A stretch of DNA of 50,381 bases, taken from the NCBI GenBank assembly GCA_934589145.1, contig CAKTNW010000014.1:1-50381 (forward strand), written 5' to 3'. The position numbers and the translations under genes are program-made. The number at the start of each line of letters is the position of its first letter. Position 1 is the first letter of the stretch. This stretch comes from an uncultured Oscillospiraceae bacterium. Its GTDB lineage: Bacteria > Bacillota > Clostridia > Oscillospirales > Oscillospiraceae. Shown here piece after piece: positions 43,920 through 50,381 of this stretch. Below the pieces are notes generated by a model. The model saw nothing but the letters and a program-made list of their open reading frames with translations, was not told the DNA's origin and searched no databases.

Positions 43920-46900
43920 ATGGCAGTTTTTAAAGTAAAAGCTGTTCCGGATTTTACACAGCTGAAAAGCGAAATCAATAGGCTCCAAAGCAAGCCCATA
44001 AAGGTTAAGGTGGAGACACAGCCTGCAAAAATCGGCATTGGAACTGTCCAACGGGAGATTGAGCAGCTTGGCACTTCCGCCGAAAAGACAGGCGGCAGCA
44101 TTTCCAACATGTTCACAAAGCTGGCAGCCGTCAGTCCGGTCTATGCAGCCGTGCGAGCTTTCCGTGAAGCGTTGGATACCATGAAAGCCGTGGATACCGA
44201 ACTGGTTTCTATCCAGAAAGTCACGGGGTATACAGCCCAGCAAATGGACAGGCTCAGCGAGTCTGCCTACAATCTGGCGTCTCAGTATGGCCGGACAGCA
44301 GACGAAGTATTGGCCGCAGCCACCGCCTTTGCCCGTGCCGGATATGGAGACCAGATTGAAGCTTTGGCTGAACTGTCTTTGCTGACGCAAAACGTGGGTG
44401 ATGTTTCCGCTGATACAGCATCAAAGTTCATTATTGCAGCGGATGCCGCATGGAAGCTGGGCGGTAATGAAACAAAGCTCCGAGGAATCCTTGACGGGTT
44501 GAACCAAATCACAAATAAGCATGCTGTGGATATGGCCGCACTGACCGAAGCAATCACCGTAGGCGGCTCTGTGTTCGCAGAAGCCGGCGAAAGCGCACAG
44601 ACCTTCGCTGCTCTAGTGGGCGCCGGTGTTGCTTCTACCCAACGTTCCGGCAGCGAGATTGCCCGCGCATTGCGGACAATTCTGATGAATATCCGACAGA
44701 TCCGCGGTGAGACCGAGGACGGCGAACTGATCGACGGTGAGAGCATTGCCAATGCCTCCAAGGCGTTGAAGGAGTATGCCGGGATCTCCACCATGGCAAA
44801 CGGGCAACTACGCCGCGCCTCTGATGTGCTGGATGATCTGGCCGAAAAGTGGGAAAAGCTGGATACCGTTGCGCAAAGCGCCATTTCTGAAGCTCTGGCC
44901 GGAAAGCGTCAGAGCAATGTCCTAATGGCCTTGATGGGTGACTGGGAAGAGGTCGAGCAGGCAATTGCTGATTACGCCAACGGCGTAGGCTCCGCTCTTG
45001 AGGAAAATGAGTATTATTTGAACAGTTGGGAAGCCAAGAGCAAACAGCTTTCTGCTGCGTGGACGGAGTTTGTAAGCCACCTGATTGACACCGGGACGAT
45101 CACTGACGCGCTGGACACCATTACCGCCGCCATTGACTTTTTGGACAGCGACATGGGCCGGCTGGTCATTACCACCGGCGCTCTCGTCAAGGGCGTGGAA
45201 GCACTCAGCAACGCCGCTTTATCCTTGAAAACCACCAAAATTGCGGATAAAATCTCCAACGTTTTTTCTGCATTTACAGCAGCAAAGGCGGGAAGTTCAG
45301 CAGCAGGAAGTGCATTGACCTTCATAAAGGATGCTGCGATATCCGCAGGGAAAAAGCTTGGCATTGCCGGGCTGATTTTCGGGGGTATCACAAGAGCCGT
45401 TAAGGAGCAAATGCGGCCTTTACAGGAATACAAAGAGGCAACAGAAGCCGTTACAAACGCTCAAGAAAAACTTACAGAAACTTCCTCGGAGTACGATGAC
45501 CTGATCAGTCGAACGAACACCCTAACAGAGACAGAGAAAAAGCGTCTTGAGGTGCTGAAGGAGCTTCGGGCCGAAGAAGAAAAAGCCTTGGAGGCCGCCA
45601 GGAAATCCGCGTGGGAGAAATGGAACAGACTGCATAGCACAGGGGCGCTGAATGCTACCGGCGGCGCAATGGGCGTTGGCGGAGGTTTAGGCAGTGGGGC
45701 CATTCAGACCGAAACCAGAGATATTGCCGCGCTGCGAGAATACAACGAAGAACTGGCACGCATTGAGGGGATTTATAAAAACGGCCAAATGGCGGCAGGG
45801 GAATACTACAAGGCCCTGCAGGATCTGAACAGTGCCCGGGAAGAGGACATTTCCACCATACGGGCGGCTATTGACGCAGGGCGGGGTGTGTCTGAGTCGC
45901 AGCGAGAGCTTGTAAGCCGCTATGACGAGGTACAGCAGATATTGGGAACTGTCAGCGTTTCCACTGATGATTATGTAAACAATCTAATAGAAGAAGCTCA
46001 GCAGGCGGGAAAGACCGGAAGGGCCATGTACGACTACGCGGCCAGCCTGATTACCGCCAGCAACACGGAACTGAGCGTAAGCCAGCAGATTGCAGCGCTG
46101 CAGGCGTTGGGATTACAAGCCAACTACACGGCGCAAGACCTTGCGCGGGTATACGCATACGCCAACGGGGCGGGCACCTATCAGGCGGACAGCGCAGAGA
46201 TCAAGCAGCGGGCGCAAGAGCTGCTGGACAGCGGAAAGGCCAGCAGCATCAGCCAGGCGTTCAATCTGGCGAAAAAGCAGCTGACGCAGGAGTCGTGGGG
46301 CAACCTGACCACCAACTATACACCCAGCGGCGGCGGATATGCGCCCTCTACAGGCGTCCCAAACGCCGGAAGCGGCGGAACTTCCTCCAGCGGCGACGCG
46401 GCAAACAGAAAAAAGGCGCAGAACGCCATCAAGCAGCTGCAGAAGGAGCGGGACGCGGAACTGGATGTGATCCAGGAGCAGATCGACGCGCTGAACGAAC
46501 AGGCGGACGTTGAGGATCGCCAGGCCAAGATCGAAGAATACAAACTGAACATTCTGAAAAAGCAGGACGCGCTGATGAACGCCCGCAACGAGCGGACGGT
46601 ACGCCAGTATAACGCCGCCACCGGCCAATGGGAATGGGTGGCGGACGCCTCAAAGGTGAAGAAGGCCGAGGAGGATCTGGAGGACGCCAAGAAAGACCTG
46701 CGGGAATATGAGCGCAAGGTGGAGCTGGACATCGCCGTGGACGAGCTGAAGGCGCGGCAAGAGGCCATCAAAGCAGCGTATCAGATCAAGATCGACGCAT
46801 GGCAGGATTATCTGGACGGGCTGTCCAGTGCCATTGCAACCGAGGCGCAGTATCTGCAGCAGAGCGTGGCCAATAACAAGGCGGCAACAGATAAGATAAA

Positions 46901-47597
46901 GCGGGACTGGAAGGACGTAAACGACCTGAAGGAAGGCATTCAATCTCCGGAGGGCAAAGACGAAGAAATCTATGCGCCAAGTACGGCCAGCGATAAGGAC
47001 ATCAAGACCATGCAGGCGTATTTAGGCGTTACTCCTGACGGAAAATGGGGCGCCAAGTCCTCTGCCGCGTTGAAGAACAGCCGTTTCAACAGTTTTGATG
47101 AGATGCTGCGGTATTTCTACAGCGACGGCGGCCCGATGGAAAAAGCCGTTGCAAAAGTTGAGAGCGACACGGTTGCAAAAAGCCTGTTCGATGAAGCTAT
47201 GAGAAACGGCTACTCAAAACAAACCGCTTACGCAGTTGTGGCCAGATCGTATAAGTACGATGAGGGCGGCATTCTGCAGGGAATGGGCGGCATCAAAGCC
47301 ACACCGAGAGACGAGATCGTGCTTCCTCCGAAGCTGGCAGCCCGGATGCTGAAACCCCAGGCAAGCCAGATCTTCAAGGACAGGATCAGTGAGCTGGGAT
47401 ATGTTTACGGCTCCGAACCCGGAATCCCGAAATCGTTAGCGGGTAATGATAACCGTAGTTACACAGATCACAGCGGCCCAAGTTACTATTACCAAGTTGA
47501 CGGTATCACATTAAACGAACAGCAGGCAGCCGGTATGACAATAAAAGAAATGTGTAAAATGGCACACCATTTGCAAATATACAAGGGCGGAATCTAA
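43920..47597 (+). CDS. Phage tail tape measure protein
   Basis: The product is 1225 residues with GGAGGTGATCC upstream. It has an N-terminal coiled coil, then the PhageMin_Tail core (YNLASQYGRTADEVLAAATAFARAGY ... GSEIARALRTILMNIRQIRG), a hydrophobic region (about 390-510), long helical stretches (about 515-660 and 830-990), and a C-terminal peptidoglycan-binding-like segment (IKTMQAYLGVTPDGKWGAKS) with the GG-rich end usual for this class. It sets tail length and is injected with DNA in siphophages. Upstream head genes and downstream baseplate genes are absent. Confidence 0.88.
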   Translation: MAVFKVKAVPDFTQLKSEINRLQSKPIKVKVETQPAKIGIGTVQREIEQLGTSAEKTGGSISNMFTKLAAVSPVYAAVRAFREALDTMKAVDTELVSIQKVTGYTAQQMDRLSESAYNLASQYGRTADEVLAAATAFARAGYGDQIEALAELSLLTQNVGDVSADTASKFIIAADAAWKLGGNETKLRGILDGLNQITNKHAVDMAALTEAITVGGSVFAEAGESAQTFAALVGAGVASTQRSGSEIARALRTILMNIRQIRGETEDGELIDGESIANASKALKEYAGISTMANGQLRRASDVLDDLAEKWEKLDTVAQSAISEALAGKRQSNVLMALMGDWEEVEQAIADYANGVGSALEENEYYLNSWEAKSKQLSAAWTEFVSHLIDTGTITDALDTITAAIDFLDSDMGRLVITTGALVKGVEALSNAALSLKTTKIADKISNVFSAFTAAKAGSSAAGSALTFIKDAAISAGKKLGIAGLIFGGITRAVKEQMRPLQEYKEATEAVTNAQEKLTETSSEYDDLISRTNTLTETEKKRLEVLKELRAEEEKALEAARKSAWEKWNRLHSTGALNATGGAMGVGGGLGSGAIQTETRDIAALREYNEELARIEGIYKNGQMAAGEYYKALQDLNSAREEDISTIRAAIDAGRGVSESQRELVSRYDEVQQILGTVSVSTDDYVNNLIEEAQQAGKTGRAMYDYAASLITASNTELSVSQQIAALQALGLQANYTAQDLARVYAYANGAGTYQADSAEIKQRAQELLDSGKASSISQAFNLAKKQLTQESWGNLTTNYTPSGGGYAPSTGVPNAGSGGTSSSGDAANRKKAQNAIKQLQKERDAELDVIQEQIDALNEQADVEDRQAKIEEYKLNILKKQDALMNARNERTVRQYNAATGQWEWVADASKVKKAEEDLEDAKKDLREYERKVELDIAVDELKARQEAIKAAYQIKIDAWQDYLDGLSSAIATEAQYLQQSVANNKAATDKIKRDWKDVNDLKEGIQSPEGKDEEIYAPSTASDKDIKTMQAYLGVTPDGKWGAKSSAALKNSRFNSFDEMLRYFYSDGGPMEKAVAKVESDTVAKSLFDEAMRNGYSKQTAYAVVARSYKYDEGGILQGMGGIKATPRDEIVLPPKLAARMLKPQASQIFKDRISELGYVYGSEPGIPKSLAGNDNRSYTDHSGPSYYYQVDGITLNEQQAAGMTIKEMCKMAHHLQIYKGGI

Positions 47598-47603
47598 AAC
47601 AGA

Positions 47604-47963
47604 ATGATAAATCATATGGATGAACTCACCGATGCGGAAGTGATATATTTTCCCCATCCTATTGTCCGTCGCTACTTCGACATTCTTGATGAAGAGAAAA
47701 GTAAAACCAGCTTTTCAGAATCAGGTGATCCACTTAGAGATTCTGCCGCACACTCTTATTGGGATACCATGCGCATTTTTAGAGGAGAATTTCCCGCAGA
47801 AAAGGCATTCCGCTTTGATTTTTGGATCTCCGAATTAGATAGAGACTGTTCTGCTTATGTCATTTCTGATCATCACGCAGACGCGCTGAAACGCGGCTGT
47901 ATTATTGTTACCGCCTTGCGCGGAATCCTAAAATCCGTGTATATTCCACCAGATATGCCATAA
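47604..47963 (+). CDS. Hypothetical protein after the tape measure
   Basis: The product is 119 residues. Either ATG at 47604 or at 47616 could be the start; no strong ribosome site is seen. It has a soluble alpha/beta pattern with many aromatics (EVIYFPHPIVRRYFDIL, FRFDFWISELDRDCSAYVISDHH). No family is recognised; a tail or immunity role is only a guess. Its codon use looks more AT-rich than the tape measure. Confidence 0.5.
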   Translation: MINHMDELTDAEVIYFPHPIVRRYFDILDEEKSKTSFSESGDPLRDSAAHSYWDTMRIFRGEFPAEKAFRFDFWISELDRDCSAYVISDHHADALKRGCIIVTALRGILKSVYIPPDMP

Positions 47964-48471
47964 TTTCAAAAGAGATTCCCCAAAGATAAATGCCCCTTTC
48001 TTAATGCCTCTTTCTGATATGCTTTACTTCGCAAAAGCAATAATTGAAACGTACTGAAAAATGCTGCCTCTTTCCTCTCAAGTGACTTCATATGCAAAGG
48101 TATCCATTGAGCGCAACGCTACACTTCCCTCGCGTGCGCGCGCGTTTCTTCCGTGCACGATTGTGTATACGTTTATGCAGTCTCGTCCGGTGTGTTCCTC
48201 TGCATCTGGGGAAACATACAAAATAGTGGTATGGGAGAGGAGTCCACGAGCCGCCCATGTTCCGAAACGGCAAAAAAAGAGATGAGGTCTGCGAGGTTGC
48301 AGTTTTCAGAAACCGCAACAAAACCGACACGGGCATCAAAAATCAAGAACTTTTAGGCCATAATAGAAAACAGCAAGATGCAACAAGGAAAATCCCGCAA
48401 CCGTTGGAAATAAAGGGATACAGGCGATAAGGCACAATAACCAACGATAAGCCACAACAGCTTTTTTGTAA
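47964..48471. other. Gene-free right end of element B
   Basis: No convincing gene is seen. It holds a (CG)-alternating stretch near 48128, one AAAACCGACAC arm-type repeat at 48320-48330 shared with the left end, and runs into att3. Confidence 0.5.
48320..48330 (+). repeat. Right-end copy of the element B 11-bp repeat
   Basis: AAAACCGACAC matches the three tandem left-end copies exactly and in the same orientation. Confidence 0.6.
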
Positions 48472-48516
48472 TTGGTAAGGATGAGGTCGGCGGTTCGAAT
48501 CCGCCCAGCAGCTCCA
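48472..48516 (+). repeat. Attachment site att3, right end of element B
   Basis: This is an exact 45-base copy of the tRNA-Thr 3' end. Confidence 0.93.
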
Positions 48517-48521
48517 AAACG

Positions 48522-48549
48522 AAAACCACCCGACAGGGTGGTTTTTCTG
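48522..48549 (+). terminator. Terminator following att3
   Basis: A 10-bp stem AAAACCACCC/GGGTGGTTTT with loop GACA and a T-rich tail. Confidence 0.85.
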
Positions 48550-48599
48550 TTTTGGCAAGCTGCGCCGCGGAGTCGAAGTTTATCCCCCCTTGCGGGGGA

Positions 48600-48618
48600 A
48601 ATCCGCCCAGCAGCTCCA
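48600..48618 (+). repeat. Partial attachment site att4, left end of element C
   Basis: The last 19 bases of tRNA-Thr (AATCCGCCCAGCAGCTCCA) are repeated, preceded by unrelated DNA. The 83 bases between att3 and here may be the relic of a deleted element. Confidence 0.75.
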
Positions 48619-48653
48619 AAAAGTCCTGTTTTCTCTCGAAAACAGGACTTTTT
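48619..48653 (+). terminator. Terminator following att4
   Basis: A 14-bp stem AAAAGTCCTGTTTT/AAAACAGGACTTTT with a 6-base loop and T tail. Confidence 0.85.
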
Positions 48654-48678
48654 CTTTACATTCTGGCCGATTTAATCT

Positions 48679-48722
48679 GTGGGTCAGGGTGTGGGGCAAC
48701 TTTGACCCACACCCTGACCCAC
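48679..48722. repeat. 17-bp inverted repeat next to the element C integrase
   Basis: GTGGGTCAGGGTGTGGG and its exact complement are separated by 10 bases. It lies between att4 and the 3' end of the integrase gene, where arm sites are expected; the unit GGGTCAGGGTGTGG is itself partly repeated. A terminator role is less likely because no T run follows. Confidence 0.6.
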
Positions 48723-48794
48723 ACGCGGAAATGCGCGGAAAGGGCAAAAGAGGAGCGGACGGAATATCCGTCAGCTCCTCTCTTTTAGATCAGT

Positions 48795-49949
48795 TCACAT
48801 CACCTGTGCCATGAGGCTGCCCATGGTTTGTGCGGCTTCGTCCTGCTTTTGACGGGTGGCGTGGGTGTAGGTGCGCAGGGTGAAGCCTGCGTCATAGTGA
48901 CCCAGCATGCTGCTGACGGTTTTTACGTCCACGCCGTTTTGCAAGGCCAACGTGGCGAATGTGTGTCTGAGGTCGTGAAAGCGTATGTGCGGCAGGCCCG
49001 CATCTTTCAGAATTTTCTTATGCAGGTTCACGATGGAGTCAGGGTAGTACATCTCCCCTGTGACGGGCGACGGGAACATGTACGGATTACTGGGGTGCTT
49101 CTTGTGTTCGGCGACCAGCAGGTCGACGGCTTCTCGAGGGATGCTGACCTTTCTGACCGAAGTTTCCGTCTTGGGACGTGAGAGCGTCAGTTCTCCGTTG
49201 GGATTCTTGACGTACTGTTTGCTGACGGAAATGGTTTTGTCCGCGATGTCGAGGTCGCTCCACAGGAGAGCGGTCAGCTCGCCCTTGCGCAGTCCGCTGA
49301 CCAACTCCAGATAGAACATGGGCAGCAGACCTCTTTTATCCGCGGCGTCAAGGTAAATCTTAATATGCTCCGGCTGGAGAATTTGCATCTCGAATTTCTG
49401 TACCTTTGGCGCGATGCAGTCCTCGGTAGGATTGCGGAGGATTAGGCGCTCTTTCACGGCACGGTTCAGGGCGTTGTGCAGCATCAGGTGCAGGCTGCGG
49501 ACGGTGGTACTGCTGAGTCCCGGATTGCCGTGGCCGCTTTTTCGGTTGGTGCGGCCACTCTCCATCAGCTCCTTGTAGAGCTTTTGCAGGTCGTGGGCAG
49601 CCAGCTTCGTGAGCTTGATGTTGCCAATGCGGGGGATGGTGTACTGCTCGATCATCAAGCGGTAGCGATCCGCCGTGGCGACACAGACATTTGGTTTGGC
49701 GTAGATGTCGTACCAGCTCCGCAGCCATGTGGCCACGGTGTACTCGTCGGCGCGGCTGACGTCGACACCCTTGGTGGCCTCCATGGCGGCGGTCAGTTTC
49801 GCCTTGCACTCCGCCTGCGTTTTGCCGAGGACGTTTTTGACGATGCGCTTACCGGTTTCCGCGTTGTATCCTGCGGTGTAGCGGCCCTCCCAGCGGCCAT
49901 CTGACCGCTTGCGGATGTTGCCCTCACCATTAGCGCGTTTCTTGGCCAT
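48795..49949 (-). CDS. int: Tyrosine integrase of element C
   Basis: The product is 384 residues from MAKKRANGEGNIRKRSDGRW, the arm-binding AP2-like start common in clostridial integrases; AAGGAG lies 8 bases upstream. Catalytic residues: Arg in VSGLRKGELTALL, HDLRHTFATL, His in LGHYDAGF and Tyr in RTYTHAT. It is clearly different from the integrases of A and B although it uses the same tRNA. Confidence 0.93.
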   Translation of the reverse strand: MAKKRANGEGNIRKRSDGRWEGRYTAGYNAETGKRIVKNVLGKTQAECKAKLTAAMEATKGVDVSRADEYTVATWLRSWYDIYAKPNVCVATADRYRLMIEQYTIPRIGNIKLTKLAAHDLQKLYKELMESGRTNRKSGHGNPGLSSTTVRSLHLMLHNALNRAVKERLILRNPTEDCIAPKVQKFEMQILQPEHIKIYLDAADKRGLLPMFYLELVSGLRKGELTALLWSDLDIADKTISVSKQYVKNPNGELTLSRPKTETSVRKVSIPREAVDLLVAEHKKHPSNPYMFPSPVTGEMYYPDSIVNLHKKILKDAGLPHIRFHDLRHTFATLALQNGVDVKTVSSMLGHYDAGFTLRTYTHATRQKQDEAAQTMGSLMAQVM

Positions 49950-50192
49950 TGAACCAGCTCCTTTGCTTTTTGTTAGCCAACATACATACCACAAAGTTGA
50001 CAGAATAGCTACTACTTTTTGAAAAGGCTTCTCTTTGTTTATGGCGACGCAAAATTTGGACTGCTTATAGCGTATTTATGTAACTCCGCGCTGATCAATT
50101 TCACTATCATGTGGGATCGTTGTGACTGCAATGGTTATTAACTTTTCTTAATAAAATCGGTGCTGCAAGGCCAAATTATTTTTCTATCCCTC

Positions 50193-50242
50193 TTGTCAAG
50201 TAACCACTCGGTAACTATAATAAGAGTTACCGAGCGGTTACT
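50193..50242. promoter_or_regulatory. Self-operator and promoter of the right-edge TetR gene
   Basis: TTGTCA (50193-50198), a 17-base spacer and TATAAT (50216-50221) form a strong promoter. AGTAACCACTCGGTAACT and its complement with one mismatch (50225-50242) fill the spacer and the start region, so a bound dimer would block the promoter. The DNA between the integrase and here holds no gene. Confidence 0.8.
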
Positions 50243-50260
50243 TTTGCGGGAGGGAATATT

Positions 50261-50381
50261 ATGGCAGGAAATACGAGAGAACGGATTTTGGAAACAGCGC
50301 TGGGATTGTTTGCGCAGAACGGCTACCTTGGGACATCTATGAATGATATTGCGAGGCAGTTGGGATTTACGAAAGCCGCCC
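50261..50381 (+). CDS. TetR-family regulator, N-terminal part (cut by window edge)
   Basis: Forty residues are visible: GNTRERILETALGLFAQNGY, then LGTSMNDIARQLGFTKAA, the standard TetR helix-turn-helix with the recognition helix starting at GFTKAA. A GGGAGGG site lies upstream. The gene is probably self-repressed through the inverted repeat in its promoter. Confidence 0.88.
   Translation, partial: MAGNTRERILETALGLFAQNGYLGTSMNDIARQLGFTKAA

Larger units (their letters stand above)
32381..48516. mobile_element. Element B: phage-derived island in tRNA-Thr (16.1 kb)
   Basis: It is bounded by exact 45-bp att copies and opens with its own terminator and integrase. It has a lysogeny-type switch, small phage proteins, defence-like genes and two tail-type genes, but no terminase, portal, capsid, lysis or replication helicase. 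It may be a decayed prophage or a phage satellite that depends on a helper. Confidence 0.85.
48600..50381. mobile_element. Element C: third integrative element, runs off the right edge
   Basis: It begins with the partial att and its terminator, then an integrase pointing at the att site, as in A and B. Only about 1.8 kb are in the window, ending in a TetR gene. Confidence 0.7.

Noticed and set aside
48343..48675. Frames on both strands across att3 and att4
   Set aside because: They are again translations of the tRNA-derived att copies and terminators, without ribosome sites.

Overview
The window looks like chromosomal DNA of a gut-type Clostridia bacterium, probably in or near the Oscillospiraceae. 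This is inferred from Gram-positive style Shine-Dalgarno sites and sigma-A promoters, a pst-phoU operon followed by its own two-component system, short KtrA/KtrB-like potassium transporters, YhgE/Pip proteins and phage genes of clostridial style. I could not run any database search, so the taxon is inference.

Region 1 (1-9.6 kb) is core chromosome. It holds the end of an MMPL transporter with a secreted partner protein and, converging on it, a complete phosphate operon on the minus strand: pstS-pstC-pstA-pstB-phoU-response regulator-histidine kinase. Pho-box-like repeats lie upstream of pstS. A perfect sigma-A promoter then drives tRNA-Asp(GTC) and tRNA-Thr(GGT).

Region 2 (9.74 kb to the right edge) is a tandem array of integrative elements in the 3' end of tRNA-Thr. 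A 45-bp piece of the tRNA is repeated exactly at 9740, 32381 and 48472, and a 19-bp piece recurs at 48600. Each copy is followed directly by a different intrinsic terminator. The tRNA copy, the 32381 copy and the partial copy each lead into a minus-strand tyrosine integrase. No conjugation genes are visible.

Element A (9.74-32.4 kb) is composite. Its left part has an integrase, an excisionase-like protein, a second recombinase, a gene-poor structured stretch, a KdpE/KdpD-like two-component system and a KtrA/KtrB-like potassium uptake pair. A copy of the element's right end lies at 18.78-18.94 kb, exactly where a second module begins. That module has a TetR regulator, then metK and a seven-gene F-type ATP synthase operon running right, converging on an operon of two YhgE/Pip proteins and a small membrane protein running left. 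The metK and yhgE promoters are homologous copies of each other and both carry the same palindromic operator, so one TetR protein probably controls both arms. The ATP synthase has no delta gene; instead the C-terminal domain of delta is fused to the N-terminus of alpha. Its c subunit is made with a signal peptide. This module is the most interesting content of the window.

Element B (32.4-48.5 kb) is a phage-derived island: integrase, RhuM protein, CI/Cro-type switch, a recombinase homologue that has lost catalytic residues, an RHH-ImmA pair with three palindromic operators, small phage proteins, an Abi-family defence gene, a strong promoter with a nested-hairpin leader RNA, and a tail-assembly-like protein with a 1225-residue tape measure protein but no head, terminase or lysis genes. 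Element C starts near 48.6 kb with its own integrase and runs off the right edge after the start of a self-regulated TetR gene.
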